From positions 1-38,315 of the forward strand of contig JBLIRK010000033.1 of the NCBI GenBank assembly GCA_048569615.1: a DNA stretch of 38,315 bases, given 5' to 3'. A program made the position numbers and the translations under genes. Position 1 is the first letter of the stretch. The number at the start of each line of letters is the position of its first letter. The notes under the pieces are model-generated. The model was not told where the DNA came from and searched no databases. It was given only the letters and a program-made list of their open reading frames with translations. The DNA comes from JAYEPK01 sp048569615 (GTDB taxonomy: Archaea > Thermoplasmatota > Penumbrarchaeia > Penumbrarchaeales > Penumbrarchaeaceae). Below are positions 16,159-24,856 of this stretch, piece after piece.

Positions 16159-16689
16159 ATGAGAAGGATCTTTTTAGCTGTGATACCGATGGCCGTTCTG
16201 CTCCTGGGGCTTGTCCCGATCGCTTCGGCAGCAGATCCCTTCACGGCCGAGGAAACGTTGGACCCGCTGCAGATAACGAGCTATCCGATAATCCCGACGG
16301 GAAGCGAAGGATCTGTGGATATAATCATAGAATCCGACAGGCCCATCAATATCTATATCATCTCATCTTTGGAAGTCTATTCAACGGTGGCCATGATGGA
16401 TGCCCATGAGCTCCTCAACTACACCGGAGCGGATGAGACCTACATCGAAGTTACATACAAAGAGGTCAACAAGGATTACGATTATGAGGACGCCTATTAC
16501 ATAGTGATACTCAATCCGTCCACCGAGGAATCCACGGATATCACCGTGGAATACGAGTACTGGGAGGACATCATTGAAGATGAGGTGGAGGAGGCCGCAA
16601 AGGACGCACTTTGCGGGGGAGCAATCGGTCTGGGCATTCTGGCGCTTGCGGGTTTCCTTGCAACAGCGATAATTATCCTCAGGCGTTGA
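16159..16689 (+). CDS. Small secreted protein with C-terminal CGG-helix-basic anchor (paralogue of the 11367 gene)
   Basis: This 176-residue protein has a signal peptide (LAVIPMAVLLLGLVPIASA), a beta-rich extracytoplasmic domain (SVDIIIESDRPINIYII, then YYIVILNPS and DITVEYEYWED), an acidic stretch, LCGG, one transmembrane helix and two terminal arginines. The order and spacing of parts match the 11367 product, and the start region AAAGGTGATATTATGA is nearly the same. The shared cysteine just outside the membrane could form a disulfide, carry a lipid or mark a processing site; none of these can be told from sequence. Confidence 0.75.
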   Translation: MRRIFLAVIPMAVLLLGLVPIASAADPFTAEETLDPLQITSYPIIPTGSEGSVDIIIESDRPINIYIISSLEVYSTVAMMDAHELLNYTGADETYIEVTYKEVNKDYDYEDAYYIVILNPSTEESTDITVEYEYWEDIIEDEVEEAAKDALCGGAIGLGILALAGFLATAIIILRR

Positions 16690-16746
16690 AGGGGTTCGGC
16701 CGTACGGAAAAACCTATATATCAATGAAAAAGGCGGTACAAGACTG

Positions 16747-16754
16747 CTTAAATA
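16747..16754 (+). promoter_or_regulatory. TATA-like box for the putative structured RNA
   Basis: CTTAAATA is centred about 28 bases upstream of 16779, exactly the first base of a 9-bp stem. A second AT-rich box (CTATATAT, 16714-16721) lies further upstream without a convincing gene behind it. Confidence 0.4.
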
Positions 16755-16778
16755 CACACCTGGTGGAATGCAATACCA

Positions 16779-16884
16779 GGACGAAGCAAGGTCGTTTCAG
16801 GTTTCCTTGAGAGGTCAATCATCCATCCTCCCCCTGGGAGAGCTTCGTCCCGGCGGGGAACCAGCCGGGGAGCTGCTCCCCGCC
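16779..16884 (+). ncRNA. Putative structured RNA (independent small RNA or leader of the ABC-F gene)
   Basis: A 243-base intergenic stretch holds a GC-rich segment that folds well on inspection. GGACGAAGC (16779-16787) pairs perfectly with GCTTCGTCC (16842-16850), enclosing AAGG/CCTT and CTCCC/GGGAG hairpins. A second domain follows at once: GGCGGGGA (16852-16859) pairs with TCCCCGCC (16877-16884), with CAGC/GCTG inside. A TATA-like box is correctly placed for a start at 16779. I do not recognise SRP, RNase P, 5S or tRNA signatures. Since an ABC-F gene follows 48 bases later it could also be an attenuator. The pairing is seen; the function is inference. Confidence 0.45.
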
Positions 16885-16902
16885 ACCCTTCTTCAGGACC
16901 AT

Positions 16903-16909
16903 TGATATA
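16903..16909 (+). promoter_or_regulatory. TATA-like box for the ABC-F gene
   Basis: TGATATAAT is centred about 26 bases before the ATG at 16933. This suits a leaderless transcript that would not include the structured RNA upstream. Confidence 0.45.
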
Positions 16910-16932
16910 ATCATTGGTCATTATGCCAGAGG

Positions 16933-18732
16933 ATGCTTCTCCAGGCGGATGGAATAAGCCGTTTTTTCGGTCCGAAGGAGGTCATAAGGTCAGCGAGCCT
17001 CCTGATCGACGCCGGCGACAGAATAGGCCTGGTTGGGGATAACGGTGCGGGCAAGACCACGCTGATCAGACTTCTGATGGGGGAGCTCAGGAGGGATTCG
17101 GGGGAGCTGGACCTCAGGACGGAGAAGATAGGATACCTGCCCCAGTTCCCCGATTTCAAACCGGATTGGACCGTCAAGCAGGTCGTAGGGGCTCCTTACG
17201 GGCTTCTTTCCAGCATCACGAAGAGGCTCTCCGAGATAGAGGAGCTCATGGGGGATAGCGGAGAGGATATCGATTGGACCGGTCTGGGAGAGGAATATGC
17301 AAGACTCCAGGAGGAATACAGCACTGCCGGCGGGCATGTATTCTCCTCCCGGACAGGAACTGCCCTGGATGAGGTCGGACTCGATGAAGGCTTCATGGAC
17401 AGGAAGGTCTCCCAACTGAGCGGTGGAGAAAGAACCAAGGTGATGCTGGCAAGGGTCCTTGTCCAGGCAAGCGATGTCGATCTGCTCTTCCTTGATGAGC
17501 CTACCAGCCATCTCGACATCGACACCATGGAATGGCTCGAGGATTACCTGACGGATTTCACGGGAGGGATCGTCATGATCTCCCACGACAGATATTTCCT
17601 CGACTCCATATCAACATCCATCATGGAGCTGAAAAGCGGCATGCTGAGGACATTTTCCGGGAATTACTCCGATTATGTGGAAAAGCGGGACCTTGAACTG
17701 GAGATCTCCGCAAAGGCCGCGGAGAAGAACAGGATCGAAAGGGAACGCCAGCAGAGGCTCATAGAGGAGCAGAAGCGGAAATGGGGTTTCATGACCACCT
17801 TCAAGACAAGACAGAAGCTGCTGGATAAGACCAGTGTCCTGGAGGCTCCTGAGAAGGTCAGGAATCTCGAGATCGACATCAAGACCTCACAGAGGGCCGG
17901 AAAGAACGTGATAATAGCCTCGGGTCTCCGGATCGATAGGGACGGGCGGGCGGTCATCGACGGCGGGGAGCTCGAACTCGAGATAGGGGACAAGATGGGT
18001 ATCTTCGGCCCCAACGGAAGCGGGAAATCAACGCTGCTGAAGGCATTGATGGGAGAGCTTCACCGAGAAGGGGAACTATGGATCGCTCCCGGGGCAAAGA
18101 TAGGGTACTTCGCACAGGACCACGACGGTCTCGACCACGGTCTGACCGCGGAGGAGCAGCTCCTCAACGACCTAGGAAGGGACAACAAGGCTCTGGTAAG
18201 GCAGGTCCTGTCGAGGTTCGAGATCAGGGGCAAGGATGCCGAGAGGGAGATATCAACGCTCTCGGGCGGGGAGCGGGCCAAGGTCGCACTTGCCCATCTA
18301 ATAGCCCAGAGAAGGAATCTTCTGGTCCTCGACGAGCCCACGAACTACCTCGATATCCGCTCCAGGGAATCCATAGAGAAGGCCCTAAAAGCATACAAGG
18401 GTAGCATACTTCTTGTCACTCATGACAGGTATCTGCTGGATTCCCTGTGCAACAAGATCGGCTTCATCGACGACGGGACCCTGAAGACCTATACGGGCAA
18501 CTACACGCAGGTCAAGGGAGAGCGGAGTTTGAGGGAGATGGTCCAACAGGCTGAAGCTTACAGGGTCGTCTCCAAGTTCACCGACTGGAAGACCAGGACC
18601 AAATACAAGGCCGGGGACAGGATCGTCATCGCCTTCTCCGAGATGGACAAGTTCAGACAGGCCATGGAGCTCGGCTACCTCAGGAAGATCAAGGAGAACG
18701 AGACGAAGAAGGTCGAAAGACCGCGCAGGTGA
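16933..18732 (+). CDS. ABC-F family ATPase (ribosome-associated)
   Basis: This 599-residue soluble protein has two ABC cassettes and no membrane helices, the hallmark of ABC-F proteins, which bind the ribosomal E site and aid translation or antibiotic resistance. First cassette: GDNGAGKTT, LSGGERTKV, LLFLDEPTSHLDI. Second cassette: GPNGSGKST, LSGGERAKV, LLVLDEPTNYLDI. Between them a charged helical linker (around 255-300, AAEKNRIERERQQR) is the expected P-site tip motif. The C-terminal extension after the second cassette is basic. The ATG at 16933 has no good ribosome-binding site, so leaderless expression is likely. A probable structured RNA lies just upstream. Confidence 0.92.
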   Translation: MLLQADGISRFFGPKEVIRSASLLIDAGDRIGLVGDNGAGKTTLIRLLMGELRRDSGELDLRTEKIGYLPQFPDFKPDWTVKQVVGAPYGLLSSITKRLSEIEELMGDSGEDIDWTGLGEEYARLQEEYSTAGGHVFSSRTGTALDEVGLDEGFMDRKVSQLSGGERTKVMLARVLVQASDVDLLFLDEPTSHLDIDTMEWLEDYLTDFTGGIVMISHDRYFLDSISTSIMELKSGMLRTFSGNYSDYVEKRDLELEISAKAAEKNRIERERQQRLIEEQKRKWGFMTTFKTRQKLLDKTSVLEAPEKVRNLEIDIKTSQRAGKNVIIASGLRIDRDGRAVIDGGELELEIGDKMGIFGPNGSGKSTLLKALMGELHREGELWIAPGAKIGYFAQDHDGLDHGLTAEEQLLNDLGRDNKALVRQVLSRFEIRGKDAEREISTLSGGERAKVALAHLIAQRRNLLVLDEPTNYLDIRSRESIEKALKAYKGSILLVTHDRYLLDSLCNKIGFIDDGTLKTYTGNYTQVKGERSLREMVQQAEAYRVVSKFTDWKTRTKYKAGDRIVIAFSEMDKFRQAMELGYLRKIKENETKKVERPRR

Positions 18733-18838
18733 GGGATCGATCAACGCCTGAGGCGGGCTCCATCCCTTCGAGGTCTGAGCTCTCGGTCAACACCTTTTAT
18801 CCATCGATGAAGACTCCGGGGCAGTCAACCTTTTTTCC

Positions 18839-19777
18839 TTAAATACTGCCGTAAATCCCGATGATTCCCTTGATTATGTCAATGATATGTCTTATCCAGT
18901 TGGGTATGTTCTGCTCCTCGAGATAGATGTTGAGCTCCGTCATCCCGTCCTCCTCGATATCTATGACGCCGTTGTAGGTGAAGTAATCCTCGGCGCTCAC
19001 CTGGACCTGGTATTCGCCCGGAGGAGACCGGATCTCGTATTCACCGCTCTCGTCCGTATATGAATAACCATAGTATCCTTCTGGACCGTCGTAAATGTAT
19101 ACGAATGCATCTTCAAGTGAATTCTCCTCTTGATCCATTATCTTCCCAAACAATCCGGTTTCCATTTTATCCAGATATATATCGTGATCCATCACTTCAC
19201 CATCTCCAACGTAGAATTCGTTGGAGGTATAGCTTTCATAATCCCTTGTCCGACAATATAACTTGTAATAGCCGGGTTCGGTATAGAACCTGTAGAACCC
19301 ATCCTCATCCGTGTATGTATTGAAACGGTAACCATTACGTTCTGTAGAAAATAATTCAACATAGACAAATCTCATTGGATCCATTGTATCGCTGTCATAA
19401 ACATAGCCCTGAACCGTTGAGTTCTTTGGAATCAGTTGAAAATCGATTACCTTTGTCTCACTCCTGTTAATAACTGTGCTCTTATAATCATCGTAATAAT
19501 GTTGATTCGAACAGAAAATATCTAAATCTTCCTTGATCCTCACATCTAATTCTATTTTATAATATCCATTTGAATCAGTAGGCCACCAATAATAATTACG
19601 GCCACAATAAACTTCAATAAAAGCATCCTCAATGGGTTCATCCGTCTTGGCATTAGTAACTGTTCCCTCCAGGTAGGTACCAAGGTCCGCATCCTGGGAG
19701 AGCGTCTCTCCGGGGAGCATCACAAGGAAACCGACGGCTAACATGAGCATTGCTACGGGCACGGCATATCTCTTCAT
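18839..19777 (-). CDS. Secreted protein with three carboxypeptidase-regulatory-like (transthyretin-type) repeats
   Basis: This 312-residue protein begins with a signal peptide (VPVAMLMLAVGFLVMLPGETLS). Three beta-sandwich repeats follow, each opening with an insertion-strand motif: YLEGTVTNAKTDEPIEDAFIEVY, then VQGYVYDSDTMDPMRFVYVELF and LFGKIMDQEENSLEDAFVYIY, and each containing a D-x-x-G-x-Y turn (DSNGYYKI, DEDGFYRF, DESGEYEI). The C terminus ends in a hydrophobic stretch (IRHIIDIIKGIIGIYGSI) that may touch the membrane. It lies 20 bases behind the Ig-like repeat gene and is surely co-transcribed with it. A binding or stalk role on the cell surface is likely; no enzyme core is present. Confidence 0.83.
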   Translation of the reverse strand: MKRYAVPVAMLMLAVGFLVMLPGETLSQDADLGTYLEGTVTNAKTDEPIEDAFIEVYCGRNYYWWPTDSNGYYKIELDVRIKEDLDIFCSNQHYYDDYKSTVINRSETKVIDFQLIPKNSTVQGYVYDSDTMDPMRFVYVELFSTERNGYRFNTYTDEDGFYRFYTEPGYYKLYCRTRDYESYTSNEFYVGDGEVMDHDIYLDKMETGLFGKIMDQEENSLEDAFVYIYDGPEGYYGYSYTDESGEYEIRSPPGEYQVQVSAEDYFTYNGVIDIEEDGMTELNIYLEEQNIPNWIRHIIDIIKGIIGIYGSI

Positions 19778-19797
19778 TTGGAACCCTCTTGGACCGT

Positions 19798-22776
19798 CTA
19801 TCGCACTCTGTCGTAATTATGCTTTTTTATGGGCTCCCCCTCCGATCCCTTGCCCTTCTCAGATCCCCCCATGATCCTCTCCCGGAGCAATGCAAAGACC
19901 GCAGCAAGGGCCGCAAGGATGCCGATGGCGACCAGCAACCAGAGGAACCAGCTGATCCCTCCCGATTCCTTACTCTGTTCAACTTCCAGCCATACGGTCT
20001 GGTGCCTGGAATTGCCGGAGGGGTCGGTGATCGTCACATCGATCTTGTAGCTTCCATGCTCCTTCGGTCTGAACCTGAACTCCGTGGAATTGAAGGCGGT
20101 GAGCACCTTACCTCCGGGCTCGAATATCCTCCATTCGATCGAGAGGGGCTCCCCCGCATCGAGGAGGTCCTTCACCTTCAACACGACCTCGTCCCCCTGC
20201 TTCACGGCCGTATCGGGGATATCTATGGCAAAATGCGGGGGGGTCCTGTCGATCACATTGAGGCTCACCGATCTCGTCCCCATATTCCCCGAGGGGTCCA
20301 GCACCGTCACTATCAGCGACCACGGTCCGGTGTTGGTTGGCACGAAGGACCCGGTTATCCGATCTCCCGAAACGGTGTAATCAACGATCTCGAAGGACGT
20401 TCCGGGTCCGGAGGCCACGACGCTCTCGACCTCCCAGGCATCGTTCTCTCTAACTTCCGCCCGAAAATACACGGGATGGTTGTAGCCCATGGTGTCGCTT
20501 TCGTATTCGAGCGTTATCTCGGGATCGATATCATCTACCAGAACTATCACCATGCGCTCCTCGACGAAGCCGACGGGATCGGACGCCCGCAGAAAGAGGC
20601 TCACCGGTCCGATAGGTCCTTCCAAAGACCGGAGTCTGCAGGTAAAAAAATAGGACGAGGACCTGATCGGCCCCTCCACCACCTCTATTCCGGGAGAGCT
20701 TGTGAGCTTCACCTCCAGATCATCCGAGTTCTCGAGCACCCGGAATGTGATGTTGAAGATTCTGCTGCATCCTATCTCCGACGGGTGATCGAGGTCGGAG
20801 ATGTCAGGAAGGTCGTTGTCGAGCACGTTGATGAAGAAAGGACCGGCATCCAGGACGTTCATGCCGGTGTCCCTTATCCAGATCCTGTAGGTCATGTTGC
20901 CATGACCGTACGGGGGAGCGATGAAGGAGCCCACCCACTCCTCGAAGGAGATATATTTCCTGTCCACGGACAATTCAATTTCCCAGTAGTAATCCTCCTT
21001 CTCGGTCCTAAACATCAGATCGACGCTGCCAATGGCGATGTTGTCCTTCACACGGACGATCACATCGAACTGCTCTCCGGTTGTCAGTTCGTCAACGATT
21101 TCCCTTGTTTCCCTGTCAATGAAGGATATGGAATGGAAATATGGTTGTATGGTATCTTTTATCCCCACATATATGGGGCTTCGTTTGAAAACATTGCCAC
21201 TCAGATCTTCTACCTCGAACCAATAGCTCATATTACCCGAGAAATTCATAGGAACATTGAAATCAAGATAGAAATCCATGAGTTTGCCGTTGGATGGACC
21301 GAGCGTCATTATTCTCTCTTCTACATGTCCCTCCATTCGAATGAACACGCTGGCTGACCAAACTCCGACATTGTCCCCTGCTATCAGCTCGAAATGGAAC
21401 GGTTCCCCCGAATAACCCTCGACATCGCTTAGGTCCCCGAAAAAACCGGGCTCATCATTATCGACCAATGGAACATCAATGAACGCGCTCTTCCAGATGT
21501 TTCCTCCAGCATCGGAAATCAATAGATAATACCTGAATGAGTACTCTGCGGTCAGTTCCTCCTTTATCTTTATGGTCCTCTGATAGATATACAGAGATGC
21601 TCTGCTAGCCCTTTCTAATTCGGCTGTTACCCACTGGACTTTATCTTCCATCACATATCCGTAGGTGACGAGGGCCTTGGAGATCCTTATGTTATCCCCA
21701 ACATAGAATTGGAAATTGAAATCATCCCCCGTCATAGCATAACTGTCCGACATTTGTTGTATTAAGTAGGGAGGATCATTATCTAACACAGGAATGGTTC
21801 TGTTCCTTGTCACAAGGAAGTTCCCGGATTCATCATTGAATACACAGCGGTATGTCAGGTTGCCAGATGCCGATGAAGGTATACCTATAGTATGTGTGTA
21901 ATTATCCTCCATAGTACGTCCCATGGATACGTTGATGGGTGGAAATCCTTCAATGGCATATTCTATGAAGTAGCCTATCACTCTTATATTGTCGGTCACA
22001 TGTAGTCTTATCTCGAACTGCTCTCCCGTTGTCGGCGAGCCGCCTGTAAGATCCTCGATGAGGAGGGGGGGATCGTTGTCGATGATCGATTTGTCGATCC
22101 AATGGCTCTCTCCATGATTTCCCGCCTGGTCCTCGAACTCGAACCTGTAGCTGAGAACACCCGTCGCATTGTAGGGTATCACCATCAGGGTCTGCCGGGT
22201 GTTGCCTGCGCCGCACATCGGGAACAGGCCCGAACCGGCGCTGCCGACGGTCACGTTGAGAAAGGCCCGGTAGATGCCTATGTTGTCGTCCATGTTGGTT
22301 ATGAAATAATAACCATCCCCGGTCGTGGGAGCCTCTGTTGACCCGTCTGAAATGAAGGATGGTGGATCGTTATCGGCGATCTGAAATGTTCTCCAAGGGG
22401 TTTCGTTCCACGCACCGGTCGAGTTACTGGCAGCGGCCTTCACCCACAGTGGAAGGAGGGAATTCGGGGGATTTGTGAGCGTGATCGAAAATGTGTCACC
22501 CGTTCCGTTCATGGAGTGATTGTTGGGGCTCTGGGGAGCTCCCTGAGACCAGTCGTAGACCAATCTCGCCTCCGATACCCCGGCATTGTCGGTCGCATTG
22601 ATAGAAAGAACGAAGCTGTCGCCTGTGGTCAAGCCGCCCTCGATTGAAAATTCTCCGAATCCCACCACCATAGGTGCTTCCTTTGCGGAACCGCCTTCGG
22701 AAACGACGGGCAGGTTGGAGTTAAGCAATAGAACAATGGAAAGTACCGTTAACATACCGGTCTTCCGAGCCTGCAT
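19798..22776 (-). CDS. Large secreted, C-terminally anchored protein with tandem Ig-like repeats
   Basis: This 992-residue protein has an N-terminal signal helix (GMLTVLSIVLLLNSNLPVVS), about seven to nine beta-sandwich repeats of roughly 95-110 residues, and one C-terminal helix (FLWLLVAIGILAALAAVFALL) followed by a basic tail. Repeats are marked by DNDPP at the boundary, TTGDxF/TGEQF shortly after, and DNIGI or DNIRI in the middle, with variants such as DNDEPGF. The C-terminal repeats (VIDRTPPHFAIDIPD, TDPSGNSRH) are of a slightly different Ig type. It is probably a surface adhesin or S-layer-associated stalk. It heads an operon with the downstream repeat protein; a TATA-like box is at 22809-22816. 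Confidence 0.85.
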   Translation of the reverse strand: MQARKTGMLTVLSIVLLLNSNLPVVSEGGSAKEAPMVVGFGEFSIEGGLTTGDSFVLSINATDNAGVSEARLVYDWSQGAPQSPNNHSMNGTGDTFSITLTNPPNSLLPLWVKAAASNSTGAWNETPWRTFQIADNDPPSFISDGSTEAPTTGDGYYFITNMDDNIGIYRAFLNVTVGSAGSGLFPMCGAGNTRQTLMVIPYNATGVLSYRFEFEDQAGNHGESHWIDKSIIDNDPPLLIEDLTGGSPTTGEQFEIRLHVTDNIRVIGYFIEYAIEGFPPINVSMGRTMEDNYTHTIGIPSSASGNLTYRCVFNDESGNFLVTRNRTIPVLDNDPPYLIQQMSDSYAMTGDDFNFQFYVGDNIRISKALVTYGYVMEDKVQWVTAELERASRASLYIYQRTIKIKEELTAEYSFRYYLLISDAGGNIWKSAFIDVPLVDNDEPGFFGDLSDVEGYSGEPFHFELIAGDNVGVWSASVFIRMEGHVEERIMTLGPSNGKLMDFYLDFNVPMNFSGNMSYWFEVEDLSGNVFKRSPIYVGIKDTIQPYFHSISFIDRETREIVDELTTGEQFDVIVRVKDNIAIGSVDLMFRTEKEDYYWEIELSVDRKYISFEEWVGSFIAPPYGHGNMTYRIWIRDTGMNVLDAGPFFINVLDNDLPDISDLDHPSEIGCSRIFNITFRVLENSDDLEVKLTSSPGIEVVEGPIRSSSYFFTCRLRSLEGPIGPVSLFLRASDPVGFVEERMVIVLVDDIDPEITLEYESDTMGYNHPVYFRAEVRENDAWEVESVVASGPGTSFEIVDYTVSGDRITGSFVPTNTGPWSLIVTVLDPSGNMGTRSVSLNVIDRTPPHFAIDIPDTAVKQGDEVVLKVKDLLDAGEPLSIEWRIFEPGGKVLTAFNSTEFRFRPKEHGSYKIDVTITDPSGNSRHQTVWLEVEQSKESGGISWFLWLLVAIGILAALAAVFALLRERIMGGSEKGKGSEGEPIKKHNYDRVR

Positions 22777-22808
22777 GGAACGTGATTGGCTCTCCTTCGA
22801 TATTATTC

Positions 22809-22816
22809 TTTATACC
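22809..22816 (-). promoter_or_regulatory. TATA-like box for the Ig-repeat operon
   Basis: On the minus strand GGGTATAAAG lies about 33-40 bases upstream of the ATG at 22776, followed by AAGGAGAG, which may be the ribosome-binding site. Confidence 0.45.
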
Positions 22817-22920
22817 CTTCGCAAGCCTCTCCGAGTACTTTCGGATACTTATGATAATCATACGGAAAGGGTTAAGTAACCTCCACTGGTCTGTACAAAT
22901 ATCCACATAGGAGTATAGTA

Positions 22921-22946
22921 CCCGGGATTTCCCGAGGGCTCCCCGG
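22921..22946 (+). promoter_or_regulatory. GC-rich inverted repeats in the leader of the winged-helix gene
   Basis: CCGGG (22922-22926) can pair with CCCGG (22942-22946), and CCC/GGG repeats lie between. The stretch is just before the start codon at 22966 and may be an operator for self-regulation or a leader hairpin. The evidence is only symmetry and position. Confidence 0.3.
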
Positions 22947-22965
22947 ATTGGGATGTGTGTATACC

Positions 22966-23304
22966 ATGAATCCGCTTGCGGTCACAAAGCTTCTTAGCGA
23001 CGAGTACACGGTGAAGATACTCACAGCCACATTCCGCATGCCGAGGTCCGCTAATTATCTGAGTGTCAAGTTCAACATCCCCATTGCGGCCTGCTACAGG
23101 AGGATACGGGAGCTCGAGAACATCGGTCTCTTGAAGACTACAGAGAAGATCCTGACCCCCAGGGGAAAGAGGGTCAGCCTCTACCAGTCAAATCTGAAAT
23201 CCGCTTACCTGACCTTCGAGAACGGAAAGCTGAAGGCCCTGCTTGAACTGGTCGGCCACGAGGACGGCGAGGAGGAGGAGGTCTGGAACGTCATCCAGAA
23301 CTGA
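22966..23304 (+). CDS. Winged helix-turn-helix transcriptional regulator
   Basis: This 112-residue protein has an ArsR-like winged-helix fold: helices around LAVTKLLSDEYTVKILTAT, a turn and recognition helix in ANYLSVKFNIPIAACYRRIRELENIGLL, then the wing TEKILTPRGKRVSLYQS. The C terminus is acidic (EDGEEEE) and may mediate dimer contacts. No metal-binding cysteine pattern is seen. The ATG at 22966 is preferred to a TTG at 22948 because the fold begins there. It diverges from the Ig-repeat operon and lies upstream of rpiB, so it could control either or itself. Confidence 0.8.
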   Translation: MNPLAVTKLLSDEYTVKILTATFRMPRSANYLSVKFNIPIAACYRRIRELENIGLLKTTEKILTPRGKRVSLYQSNLKSAYLTFENGKLKALLELVGHEDGEEEEVWNVIQN

Positions 23305-23390
23305 AACGGTTCCCTTCGATTTTCACCCAACCCTCCCATGCAATTAAAATAAGCAGAATCCATACACGGTGCATTCAGGGGACCGTGCAG

Positions 23391-23843
23391 ATGAAGATAT
23401 CCATAGGCTCCGACCACGGCGGTTTTCAGTTGAAGGAATTTCTTAAGGAAAGGCTTACCGGAGAGGGCCATGAGATAACGGACCGGGGATGTCCGGACCC
23501 TTCATCCGTCGATTACCCGGACATTGCATTCGATGTCTCGAAGGACGTTGCAGGAGGCTTCCATCAACTGGGGATATTGATCTGCGGAACCGGCATAGGG
23601 ATGTCCAATGCCGCATCCAGGGTGGACGGGATCGTCGCGGCGCTCTGCACCAACGCTTACATGGCCGAGATGGCGAGAAAGCACAACGATGCCAACATCC
23701 TCTGTCTTGGAGGGAGGGTCGTCGGGGACGAGCTCGCCTGGTCGATCGTATTGGCATTCCTCGATAACGAGCCCCTCCGGAACGAGAAATATATCAGGAG
23801 AAGGAAGAAGGTGGCTGACGGGTCGACCTTCCGGGAGGATTGA
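23391..23843 (+). CDS. rpiB: Ribose-5-phosphate isomerase B
   Basis: This 150-residue enzyme interconverts ribose 5-phosphate and ribulose 5-phosphate. Active-site features of the RpiB/LacAB family are present: SDHGG near the N terminus (D8, H9), ICGTGIGMS with the catalytic cysteine (C65) in the anion-hole loop, and RKHNDANILCLGGR with H98. The length is normal. GTG at 23385 is in frame, but the ATG at 23391 has GGGGA at good distance and begins the first strand (MKISIGSDHGG). A TATA-like CAATTAAAAT lies near 23341-23350. Many archaea use RpiA instead, so RpiB here may be a bacterial-type substitute. Confidence 0.93.
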   Translation: MKISIGSDHGGFQLKEFLKERLTGEGHEITDRGCPDPSSVDYPDIAFDVSKDVAGGFHQLGILICGTGIGMSNAASRVDGIVAALCTNAYMAEMARKHNDANILCLGGRVVGDELAWSIVLAFLDNEPLRNEKYIRRRKKVADGSTFRED

Positions 23844-23845
23844 AC

Positions 23846-24811
23846 ATGCAGGAGATCTGGACCGAGAAATACAGGCCCGAGAAGCTTCAGGAGGTCGTGG
23901 GGCAGAAGGAGATCGTTTCCAGGCTCATCGCCATCGTGGGCTCGGGGAACATCCCGCACTTCCTTTTCACCGGCCCCGCCGGTACCGGGAAGACGACCTG
24001 CGCCCTTGCCGTTGCAAGGGAGGTCTTTGGCGTGGAGAACTGGAGGGACAACTTCCAGGAGCTCAATGCTTCCGATGAAAGGGGAATACAGATTGTAAGG
24101 ACCAAGATCAAGTCCTTCGCGAGGGCAGCCCCACTGGGAGGCTCGGATTTCAAGATCATATTCCTCGATGAGGCGGATTCACTAACTTCCGATGCACAGG
24201 CGGCTCTGAGAAGGACCATGGAGAAATATGCCAACACCTGCAGGTTCATCCTGTCCTGCAACTACTCCTCCAGGATCATACCCCCCATCCAGTCCAGATG
24301 CTCGGTGCTGAGGTTCTCCCCCCTGAAAAAGGAGGAGATCAGGGAGTATATAAAGAGAATAGAGGAGGGGGAGAAGATCGAGGTGACGGACGACGGGTTC
24401 GAAACCCTGATGTACATCTCAAGGGGCGACCTGAGGAAGGCCGTCAACATCCTCCAGGTGGCGGCCTCATTCTCCAGGACCATAGACGCCGAGAATCTTT
24501 TCACAAGCTCCGCACTGGCTAGGCCGGAGGAGATCGGGGAGCTCATAACCATGGCGCTCAAGGGCAAGTTCTCTGCTGCAAAGGACAAGCTGGAAAGCCT
24601 TCTCACGGAGGGCGGACTTGCCGGCGAGGATGTCCTGACCCAGATGCACAGGGAGCTCTTCAATATTCCAATGGACGATCACCTGAAGGTCAGGATACTG
24701 GATGCCATAGGCGAGGCCGATTTCAGGCTGGTGGAGGGGGCCGACGAGAGGATCCAGCTGGAAGCCCTCCTCGCAAGGATACAGCTGCTCGGCAGCAGCA
24801 GGTCCTTCTGA
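23846..24811 (+). CDS. rfcS: Replication factor C small subunit (clamp loader)
   Basis: This 321-residue AAA+ protein loads the PCNA sliding clamp onto primed DNA. Motifs in order: EKYRPEKLQEVVGQ (RFC box II), GPAGTGKTT (Walker A), NASDERG, FLDEADSL (Walker B), LSCNYSSRI (sensor 1), SRC in PIQSRCSVLRF (arginine finger), and GDLRKAVN (sensor 2). The length equals that of normal archaeal RfcS. A TTG at 23840 overlaps the rpiB stop, but the ATG at 23846 is better placed behind GGGAGG. It is a strong archaeal marker for this window. The large subunit is not nearby. Confidence 0.96.
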   Translation: MQEIWTEKYRPEKLQEVVGQKEIVSRLIAIVGSGNIPHFLFTGPAGTGKTTCALAVAREVFGVENWRDNFQELNASDERGIQIVRTKIKSFARAAPLGGSDFKIIFLDEADSLTSDAQAALRRTMEKYANTCRFILSCNYSSRIIPPIQSRCSVLRFSPLKKEEIREYIKRIEEGEKIEVTDDGFETLMYISRGDLRKAVNILQVAASFSRTIDAENLFTSSALARPEEIGELITMALKGKFSAAKDKLESLLTEGGLAGEDVLTQMHRELFNIPMDDHLKVRILDAIGEADFRLVEGADERIQLEALLARIQLLGSSRSF

Positions 24812-24825
24812 TTTCGGGGTTCAGG

Positions 24826-24833
24826 GTAAATAG
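24826..24833 (+). promoter_or_regulatory. TATA-like box for the SRAP gene
   Basis: GTAAATAG is centred about 27 bases upstream of the ATG at 24857, consistent with a leaderless transcript starting at the codon. Confidence 0.4.
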
Positions 24834-24856
24834 ACCAGCAGTTCTACCTCACACGG

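Noticed and set aside
16724..16810. 28-codon ORF behind a TATA-like box upstream of the structured RNA
   Set aside because: It is too short, has no ribosome site, and its 3' part overlaps the proposed RNA stem.
18733..18838. Possible tRNA or small RNA between the ABC-F gene and the convergent repeat protein
   Set aside because: No T-loop (GTTCGA) or acceptor pairing found; the T-run near 18829 only suggests a terminator.
19750..21357. 535-codon plus-strand frame opposite the Ig-repeat gene
   Set aside because: The composition is rich in His/Arg/Gly with no domain, and the opposite frame has clear tandem repeats, signal peptide and anchor.
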